Under the pieces are notes generated by a model. It had not been told where the DNA came from, ran no database searches, and worked only from the letters and a program-made list of their open reading frames with translations. From a virus: DNA of 35,585 bases. A program made the position numbers and the translations under genes. Shown piece by piece: positions 29,700-35,585 of this stretch (position 1 is its first letter; the number at the start of each line of letters is the position of its first letter). The stretch spans positions 1 to 35,585 of the IMG/VR virus record IMGVR_UViG_3300031999_000108. The stretch is one strand, 5' to 3'.

Positions 29700-30637
29700 G
29701 TGGCTGGTCATATCGTAAACAAGTAACAGTCACAAATGGTGTTGCCAGTTACCAGACTAAAATCCTAGTTGGTGAATCATCTGGTGCGACCGGAGAGGAA
29801 GTTGATTGCGGGGGAAAGTGTCTATCTACCTTTAATGATTTAAGGTTTACTGGCTCAGATGGTACAACCCTGCTTGATTACTGGGTAGAATCAATAACAG
29901 GCACTACGCCGAATCAATTAGCAACAGTCTGGGTAGAAAATGATGGCACACCCTCGACTACCTGCTATATGTATTATGGCAAGGCAGACGCAAGTGCCCA
30001 ATACGCAACACCCTTATTGGCAGGAGAGGCGACCTTCCCATTCTTTGATGATTTCTCTGGCACGTTCCCAGGAACAAAATGGGCTGGCGATACAGCAAAT
30101 GGAAGTGTGTCAGGCGGCATTTTAACATTTGTCTCTACAGCAGGTGTCTGGAAGGTAATATATACAGCAGCCCAATCTGGTGATATAGCATTGAGGACTA
30201 GGACTAATTTGGCGAATGGTGATTATACCCAAGTATTTCTTGCAAAATCTGATTTGAGTGGTAGTGTAAATGTCTACCATATTTCAGCGGCCACAAACCA
30301 TAGTAGGGCAGCAACCTTTGATGGCACAGAACAGGTAATTAGTAATACTGCTTTGGGATTTGGCAGTTATCATTTATACGACCTCTGTAGAGTTACGACA
30401 GGCACAGATACAGTTAGGGTATTTATGGATGGGGGGCAATTAGGTTCTGATACAACTGCCCATGTGTCAGCAGTTGATATGGGGGCATTACTTAGAATAG
30501 GAAATGCTTTCAATATTTTATGTGATTGGATACTAATTAGAAAATATGCTCTTACAGAGCCAACTTGGGGAAGCTGGGGAAGTGAGGAAGCACTATTACC
30601 TTTCAGGAATTATTATCTAAGTCTTTTAGCTCATTAA
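29687..30637 (+). CDS. DUF2341/LamG-like appendage protein
   Basis: A 316-residue protein. The N-terminal 115 residues match DUF2341 (LSGWSYRKQVTV, YWVESITG, a YMYYGKADA strand). The C-terminal 190 residues form a concanavalin-like sandwich (FFDDFSGTFPGTKWAGDTANGS, VRVFMDGGQLG, DWILIRKYALTEP). Such pairs are binding domains of phage fibres and surface proteins; this is probably a tail fibre or head spike that binds glycans. The same two parts recur in the 31159 protein with a propeller inserted. GAGGAG precedes ATG 29687. Confidence 0.65.
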   Translation: MSWLSGWSYRKQVTVTNGVASYQTKILVGESSGATGEEVDCGGKCLSTFNDLRFTGSDGTTLLDYWVESITGTTPNQLATVWVENDGTPSTTCYMYYGKADASAQYATPLLAGEATFPFFDDFSGTFPGTKWAGDTANGSVSGGILTFVSTAGVWKVIYTAAQSGDIALRTRTNLANGDYTQVFLAKSDLSGSVNVYHISAATNHSRAATFDGTEQVISNTALGFGSYHLYDLCRVTTGTDTVRVFMDGGQLGSDTTAHVSAVDMGALLRIGNAFNILCDWILIRKYALTEPTWGSWGSEEALLPFRNYYLSLLAH

Positions 30638-30648
30638 GGAGGTGAACA

Positions 30649-31149
30649 ATGGGCAGAATTTATAATATCGTATCGAGTAACGCAACAATGATAACAGCGG
30701 TCAACGTCCTGGCAGCTATTTACCCTGTTGCCACTCCGCCCGCTGCTGGCTCTGTGTTAGCAATCAGAAGGGTAGAAATCTCTCAAAATGCTAACGCCAC
30801 ATCTGCACAGGTACAGGCTGCCTTATCACTTAGGACTGGTGGGAACTTGACCGTTGCTACTGTAACTCCACAATCGAGAAAGTATGGAGGAGCCGCTTCC
30901 GCCATTGCTGGTATAGCAGGGACATTGGCTGCTGGCAAGTGCGGAATCACAGGCTCGGCTGACGCAACTCCCACTTACGTTGATTATGTGTCGGCTACGT
31001 TCAACGCGCTTAACGGATATTTATGGATTCCGGTACCTGATGAAACCTTATATGTAACAGGAGCCGTAGCATTTGTGGTGAGATTTCTGGCTGACCCTGC
31101 TACTCTAACAGGCTGGAACTGCACCCTGACTTTTGAAGAAATCTATTAA
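30649..31149 (+). CDS. Structural protein of the appendage region
   Basis: A 166-residue Ala/Val/Thr-rich beta protein (VEISQNANATSAQVQAALSLRTGG, ATFNALNGYLWIPVPDETLY) without charged helices. It lies between two appendage genes. Style and context suggest a tail or baseplate component. GGAGG precedes the ATG. No family recognised. Confidence 0.45.
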   Translation: MGRIYNIVSSNATMITAVNVLAAIYPVATPPAAGSVLAIRRVEISQNANATSAQVQAALSLRTGGNLTVATVTPQSRKYGGAASAIAGIAGTLAAGKCGITGSADATPTYVDYVSATFNALNGYLWIPVPDETLYVTGAVAFVVRFLADPATLTGWNCTLTFEEIY

Positions 31150-31158
31150 GGAGATTAG

Positions 31159-34100
31159 ATGCCTATCTGGAGAGAACCTTCGCAACCGACACAGCCTAGG
31201 CCGCGGGTAATTGAAGAAGCCTCGGTTAGTATTACGCCTTCTGCTGCGTCAGCACTAGCCTCGGTTGTGGCGCCGACTGTAGTCTTGGGTTCACTTAGCA
31301 TTACCCCTTCTCCTGCCCAAGCCCTGGGGTCAGTTGTAGCCCCGGCGGTAGTTAAGGGCTCAATCTCTATCACCCCGAACTACTTAGCTTCTATTGCGGG
31401 TGTGGCACAACCGACGGTAATAAAAGGTTCGGTTTCTATCACTCCCTCGTTTGCCCGTGCAATAGCTTCAGTCATAGCCCCGACAGTAGAACCTTGGCTT
31501 TCAGGATATGCATATAGACAGCAAATACCCGTCAACCACACGGATGATGGTGCTCAGGCAAATTATCAGAAGTGGCTAACAGTCAATAAGACTACTGGTA
31601 CTTCAATACCTGGCACTATCTATTTGCAGAACCACGCCTTGAGTTGGGCAAGTACAGTTCCCAACGACGTCAGATTCACAAAGGCAGATGGAACTTCAGA
31701 GTTGGATTATTGGATAGAGTCTTCAGATGCGGACACTGCCCAGATTGTGGTAGAACTTGATGCCATTCCAGCTCATCCTGACCAAGGGCTCCCCTATATC
31801 TACTATGGGAAATTAAACGATATCACAACGAGCAACGGCCCGAACACCTTTCCATTCCATGACCACTTTGGTGATTTCAGTGTATCAAAGTATTCAGGCA
31901 ACCCCATTTTTGCGGGCGGCGCAACTGTTCATAGGCAGGATGCGTCAGTCTTTTACGATGGCACATACTATTGGCTGGCACTTCCATATTGGAATAGCTC
32001 AACAGGCGTTTCGTATGTAACTATCTATCGGAGTTCGTTGGGTGATGGGAGTGATTGGACTTACCAATATGATATACAGAAGGGAGCAGGAGAATACAGT
32101 TTTGGGGATGTTCAGTTATTTAAATACGGAAGCACTTGGTATCTATTTTATCAATATTCTATTAACTCATCCTATGCACCACAAAGATTAGCAGTAGCAA
32201 CATCTACTGATATTACTAACCCTACTTCTTGGTCAAGATATGGCTCAAACCCAATACTTTCAGAAACGGGCACAGGATGGGAAAGCCTCAAACTAATGGG
32301 GCCTTGGGTCATAAAGTATGGCTCAACGTGGTATTTATTCTACACAGGGGCGGGCGGTTCCCCAATTCAAGCGCATTTGGGAATTGCAACTACGTCTGAG
32401 GCGAACTTCCCTGGCGGGTGGACAAGGTATGGTAGCAATCCCATTATAGGGGCTGCATATGAGCCTTGGGGGGTTGAAGGAACTACCATAATTAAACGAG
32501 GCTCAACTTTTCTCTTATTAGCAACAGAGGGGAAAGTGAACAATTACCAAAAAGTGAGGGGGTGGAAAAGCACTAACTTACTCTCTTGGACTGAAGTTCC
32601 TAATACAATAATATTAGACAAAGGCTCAGGATGGGAAAGTGCTGCTGCGTTAGGGGTGGGCTTCTTTTACTCTGATGCCTATGGTACAGCAGAAGGCAAT
32701 AACCAACGATTCATATATTCTGGCTCAACTGATGCTATGGCTGGCAGTTATGTAGGGACAGGGCAAGCAACACTCTTAAACCTTGATAGCCTCATTGCTT
32801 TTGCTGGGCTAGGTAAGTGGTCAGGTGATATAGCAAACGGGAGTATTACTAATAGCATCCTAACTCTTGCCCCTGGTGCAGCGTGGAAGGCAATACAGTC
32901 TGCCACACAGGCCAATGATGTAGCCCTTCGTGCAAGGGCAAGATTAAATACTCCCACTAATGACCCTAGCTATAGCCAGTTACTATTCAGTGAAGTTCCC
33001 GTAAACGATGATGCACTCAATATCTATGGATTCAAAAATGGTGGGGTTGCCTCTAGTGTATGGTCAACAACGAAAGCAGGAGTAACTACCACAGTTAGCA
33101 CTGCTGCCATTGGATTTGATGCTTACCACATTTTTGATTTGTGCAGATATATTTCAGGAACGGATACCATTAGGTTCTATAAAGATGGGGTTCAGGTAGG
33201 CTCAGATACAACAACCAATGTTCCCATAGTGGACTTGGCTGGGGTGATTAGGGGCTATAATGTCAACGCCCTATGCGACTGGATTCTCATAAGAAAATAT
33301 ACCCTCAATGAACCAACCTGGGGAACTCCAGGAAGTGAAGAGCACCCAAGTATAGTCGTTACTCCCTCTCCTGCCCAGGCAAAAGCCTCAGTAATAGCAC
33401 CGACAGTCGTCTTAGGCTCAATCACTGTCGTACCTGGGCATACAGATGCTCGTGCTCAGGTAATTCAGCCAACGGTAAAGCCAGGGAATATAACTTACGT
33501 CCCCACGCCGATTAGTGCCATAGCGAAAGCTATTAGCCCGTCTGTGATTTACGGGGTTATCATACCCAGCCCGATTAGTGCCATAGCCAGTGTGGTAGGC
33601 CCCGTTGTAGTTTTAAGTTCGATTTCCATTACACCCACAGAAATCACAGCCATCTGTCAGGTGGTTGCTCCGAATGTAAGTATCGGTGAGGGCGTATTGT
33701 ATATCACGCCTTCGCCTATAGACGCTATTGGGGGCAGCGTAAATCCCACTGTGATACTGGGGTCTATAAGCCTCACGCCTACTTTTATCACTACCCTTGG
33801 TGGAGTCGTAGCGCCAAATGTCATTCAATCTAGTCTGTTCATAACCCCTGCTTTTATTAAAGCACTAGGCAAGGTGGTTGCTCCAACAGTTCTGGGCGGT
33901 TCAATTACGCTAACACCAGAGTCTATAAAAGCCATAGCCAGAGGGCAAAACCCGGCAATTATCTATGGCTCAATGACTGTGACCCCGGCATTTGTCAAAG
34001 CACTCGCGGGAGTTATGAGTCCTACTGTGCTCCAGGGATGGGTAGGCAGGAAATTAAAGTTAGTAATAGTTACCAGCCAGTATCGAAAAGTAGATGTAAC

Positions 34101-34173
34101 CACCTGTCAGAATCGCAAAGTGGACGTAGCTACCACTCAAAAGCGCAAAGTAAGGGTCTTAACAGGAGAGTGA
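31159..34173 (+). CDS. Appendage protein with repeats, DUF2341 and a nested beta-propeller
   Basis: A 1004-residue protein. Order seen: residues 22-112, four repeats of about 23 residues (V-S-I-T-P-S ... A-S-V-V-A-P-T-V); 113-238, DUF2341 (WLSGYAYRQQIPV, DYWIESSDAD, YIYYGKLND); about 245-545, a GH43/GH32-like five-bladed propeller (DASVFYDGTYYWLALPY, LFKYGSTWYLFYQY, VIKYGSTWYLFYTG); about 550-730, the rest of the concanavalin-like domain; then ten more repeats; and a C-terminal tail of three T-x-Q-x-R-K-V units. It is likely a tail fibre or spike that binds or cleaves host glycans. It shares two domains with the 29687 protein. Confidence 0.7.
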   Translation: MPIWREPSQPTQPRPRVIEEASVSITPSAASALASVVAPTVVLGSLSITPSPAQALGSVVAPAVVKGSISITPNYLASIAGVAQPTVIKGSVSITPSFARAIASVIAPTVEPWLSGYAYRQQIPVNHTDDGAQANYQKWLTVNKTTGTSIPGTIYLQNHALSWASTVPNDVRFTKADGTSELDYWIESSDADTAQIVVELDAIPAHPDQGLPYIYYGKLNDITTSNGPNTFPFHDHFGDFSVSKYSGNPIFAGGATVHRQDASVFYDGTYYWLALPYWNSSTGVSYVTIYRSSLGDGSDWTYQYDIQKGAGEYSFGDVQLFKYGSTWYLFYQYSINSSYAPQRLAVATSTDITNPTSWSRYGSNPILSETGTGWESLKLMGPWVIKYGSTWYLFYTGAGGSPIQAHLGIATTSEANFPGGWTRYGSNPIIGAAYEPWGVEGTTIIKRGSTFLLLATEGKVNNYQKVRGWKSTNLLSWTEVPNTIILDKGSGWESAAALGVGFFYSDAYGTAEGNNQRFIYSGSTDAMAGSYVGTGQATLLNLDSLIAFAGLGKWSGDIANGSITNSILTLAPGAAWKAIQSATQANDVALRARARLNTPTNDPSYSQLLFSEVPVNDDALNIYGFKNGGVASSVWSTTKAGVTTTVSTAAIGFDAYHIFDLCRYISGTDTIRFYKDGVQVGSDTTTNVPIVDLAGVIRGYNVNALCDWILIRKYTLNEPTWGTPGSEEHPSIVVTPSPAQAKASVIAPTVVLGSITVVPGHTDARAQVIQPTVKPGNITYVPTPISAIAKAISPSVIYGVIIPSPISAIASVVGPVVVLSSISITPTEITAICQVVAPNVSIGEGVLYITPSPIDAIGGSVNPTVILGSISLTPTFITTLGGVVAPNVIQSSLFITPAFIKALGKVVAPTVLGGSITLTPESIKAIARGQNPAIIYGSMTVTPAFVKALAGVMSPTVLQGWVGRKLKLVIVTSQYRKVDVTTCQNRKVDVATTQKRKVRVLTGE
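31222..31490 (+). repeat. N-terminal repeat block (four units) in the appendage gene
   Basis: Four units of about 23 codons, each a strand SITPS, a helix-like AxALASV and APTVV-x-G. The DNA copies share only parts, so this is an old, divergent duplication kept at protein level. Confidence 0.75.
33349..34050 (+). repeat. C-terminal repeat block (about ten units) in the appendage gene
   Basis: About ten further units of the same 23-residue repeat (for example VVTPSPAQAKASVIAPTVVL, SITLTPESIKAIARGQNP). The block is split from the N-terminal one by the DUF2341, propeller and sandwich domains. The units look like a stalk built of small beta modules. The last unit runs into three shorter TxQxRKV repeats (34070-34170). 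Confidence 0.75.
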
Positions 34174-34177
34174 TAAA

Positions 34178-34684
34178 ATGGACATAGAGACTATCATTGA
34201 ATTTACGGCCAAGGCGAGCATACGGACACTGGTTTACGTTTATGATGATGAAGATGCCCTGGTTGATCCGACTTCAGTTTTAGTGACTTTAATTGATGCG
34301 GACGGCTTAAGAAGCAGCACGGCGACTGCAACCACAGCCAATCACTTAATTGACTCCAATGGTCAGTTTACCGCCAAGGATGTCGGCAAGACTATTTATA
34401 ATAGCACCGACGAAACGACTGCCGAGATAACCGTCTTCAATAGTGCGTCTGATGTTACCCTTGACACTGACATTATGACTAACGGCGAGGACTATGAGGT
34501 TTATTGTGTTTACGAAGAGAATGTCGTTTCAACCGGTAGGCTTGAAAAGGGCATCTTCGAGCATTTCTACAATACATCAAAAGACTCTGCTAAGGGATGG
34601 TGGCCGTGTTTAGTGGAAGTCGTTGACGGCACGGGGGGGACGGCACGGACGAGTATAGGGAATTATTCGGTAAAGGTAAAATGA
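34178..34684 (+). CDS. Structural protein (probable tail or fibre-associated)
   Basis: A 168-residue beta-rich protein (SVLVTLIDADGLRSSTATATT, KTIYNSTDETTAEITVFN, TSIGNYSVKVK). It has an N-terminal ASIRTLVYVYDDEDALVDPT segment typical of phage proteins with an immunoglobulin-like fold. It follows the fibre gene and overlaps the HNH gene at its end (ATGA at 34681). Function not known. Confidence 0.45.
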   Translation: MDIETIIEFTAKASIRTLVYVYDDEDALVDPTSVLVTLIDADGLRSSTATATTANHLIDSNGQFTAKDVGKTIYNSTDETTAEITVFNSASDVTLDTDIMTNGEDYEVYCVYEENVVSTGRLEKGIFEHFYNTSKDSAKGWWPCLVEVVDGTGGTARTSIGNYSVKVK

Positions 34685-35265
34685 GAGAACTTTCAGATAC
34701 TTTATTAAAGGCACAACTTAGAAGTGGAGTAGGCTCACACAAATTTATCTGGCACGCCTGTATTGATTGCGGGAAAGAAAGATGGGTTGCACTGATAGAT
34801 ATTAAAAATGGTGGAAAGCCAAGATGCTTGAGGTGCTTTTCTTGTGCTCAAAGAGTAACAATGTCTAAGCGACAAGGGAATAAGCATCCTCGCTGGAAGG
34901 GTGGCAGGAAAATTACATCGCAAGGCTATATTTGCATTAAGCTATATCCACATGATTTCTTTTATTTGATGACCCAGCATAATGGCTATGTCCTAGAGCA
35001 TCGCCTTATCATGGCAAAACACCTGGGCAGGTGCTTACAGCCTTGGGAGGTAGTCCATCACAAGAACGGAATTAGAGATGATAACCGAATTGAGAACCTA
35101 GAGTTCACTACTAATGGCAGCCATAGTAGAGAACACAGTAAGGGCTACCAAGATGGTTATCTCAAAGGTTATCAAGATGGACAATCAAAAGCTGTTAAGG
35201 AACTTAGGACCGAGATTAGATTACTCAGATGGGAATTAAGGGAAAAGGAAAATGCGAATACTTAG
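34681..35265 (+). CDS. HNH homing-type endonuclease (second paralogue)
   Basis: A 194-residue protein related over most of its length to the 1879 gene: two Cys clusters (CIDCGKERW, CLRCFSCAQR), the H-P-R-W-K-G-G segment, EHRLIMAKHLGRCLQPWEVVHH and KNGIRDDNRIENLEF, then a helical tail. The active H-H ... N residues are kept, so it should cut DNA. Between core and tail it has repeated G-Y-x-D-G units (GYQDGYLKGYQDGQSK). It is inserted between the 34178 structural gene and the truncated tail gene. Starts in an ATGA overlap, so it rides on structural-gene translation. Confidence 0.85.
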   Translation: MRELSDTLLKAQLRSGVGSHKFIWHACIDCGKERWVALIDIKNGGKPRCLRCFSCAQRVTMSKRQGNKHPRWKGGRKITSQGYICIKLYPHDFFYLMTQHNGYVLEHRLIMAKHLGRCLQPWEVVHHKNGIRDDNRIENLEFTTNGSHSREHSKGYQDGYLKGYQDGQSKAVKELRTEIRLLRWELREKENANT

Positions 35266-35585
35266 CTCTACTCTTAAGAATGAACAACAAAAAGGTGCTC
35301 TTACGCCACTTATTAAAGTGATTTTAACAAAGGGCATCACAAGCCACACATATTACAAGGACAGGATACTACCCTCTGAACATGACGAGGAGATGTATTC
35401 TCACCGGGCCAAGATTGTCTTGAGCAATCACGATCATGCACTGGATTCGCTTGACCTCAAGGGTTTCGATGCGGTTATCTCCTATGGATTCGGTAAAGAG
35501 TATTTGGCAACCTCTCCTCTCTCTGTTATAGACCAGCAATTTGATTCCGATGTTAGTAAGGATTACCCCCTAACCTGCACACTTT
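35252..35585 (+). CDS. Tail-region protein, N-terminal part only (runs off the right edge)
   Basis: ATG 35252 lies in the last 14 bases of the HNH gene, with GGAAAAGGAAA upstream, and the frame stays open to the edge (111 codons seen). The N-terminus is basic, followed by alternating strands (TPLIKVILTKGITSHTYY, SHRAKIVLSNHDHALDSLDL, AVISYGFG). The R-A-x-I-V-L-x-N-x-D motif is found in phage baseplate or tail-wall proteins. It is probably a tail component; the rest is missing. Confidence 0.5.
   Translation, partial: MRILSSTLKNEQQKGALTPLIKVILTKGITSHTYYKDRILPSEHDEEMYSHRAKIVLSNHDHALDSLDLKGFDAVISYGFGKEYLATSPLSVIDQQFDSDVSKDYPLTCTL

Noticed and set aside
31222-34050. CRISPR-like or DNA-level tandem repeats in the appendage gene
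   Set aside because: The repetition is at protein level with diverged DNA; there are no constant repeats and unique spacers.
1-35585. Integrase, endolysin, tape-measure and reverse-transcriptase (diversity-generating) genes
   Set aside because: I looked for their hallmarks and found none in this window; they may lie outside it.

Overview
This window is a large part of the genome of a tailed double-stranded DNA bacteriophage, probably temperate (a prophage or an assembled phage contig). The evidence is a CI-type repressor divergent from a Cro-like gene, a DnaD-like replication module, two terminase subunits, portal, scaffold, capsid and connector genes, and large appendage proteins. Strong GGAGG ribosome sites, sigma70-like promoters, ATGA/GTGA start-stop overlaps and an initiator-like tRNA point to a bacterial host. 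I cannot assign the host phylum. Both edges cut through genes. No integrase, endolysin or tape-measure gene was recognised.

Layout. 1-945: a leftward lysogeny unit (a truncated lipoprotein and an XRE/S24-type repressor) and a control region with two mirror-image promoters, TGTTCTA operator-like repeats and an 18-bp inverted repeat. 946-4502: the rightward early operon, with a Cro-like protein, a gene flanked by 25-bp inverted repeats, an HNH endonuclease, many small (often Cys-rich) proteins and a possible Rad52-like annealing protein. 4503-4827: a gene-free gap whose sequence folds into a closed five-helix RNA. 4828-10870: two ASCH-domain proteins, a DUF5131 radical-SAM-like protein, a tandem Myb-like regulator, a DnaD-like replication protein, a NinG-like recombination nuclease and small unknowns, ending at a terminator. 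10880-12565: small genes, a promoter directly followed by tandem terminators, a membrane protein, an initiator-like tRNA and tiny ORFs.

12562-35585 is the packaging and virion module: DUF5681 small terminase, large terminase, LAGLIDADG endonuclease, XhlA-like protein, portal, a 2435-residue polyvalent-type virion protein, scaffold, major capsid protein, a glycosyltransferase-methyltransferase fusion, connector, a second LAGLIDADG endonuclease, DUF2341 and beta-propeller appendage proteins, a second HNH endonuclease and a truncated tail gene.

How it works together: the two repressors would decide lysogeny versus rightward transcription. The early operon would supply replication and recombination, and the late module builds and fills the particle. 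Four free-standing homing-type endonucleases (two HNH, two LAGLIDADG) sit in intergenic positions. The most unusual items are the five-helix RNA at 4519-4799, the inverted-repeat-flanked gene at 1268-1651, a repressor that keeps its autocleavage site but has lost the Ser/Lys dyad, the giant protein with ADP-ribosyltransferase-like and Cys-His hydrolase-like domains, and a propeller domain nested inside an appendage fold.
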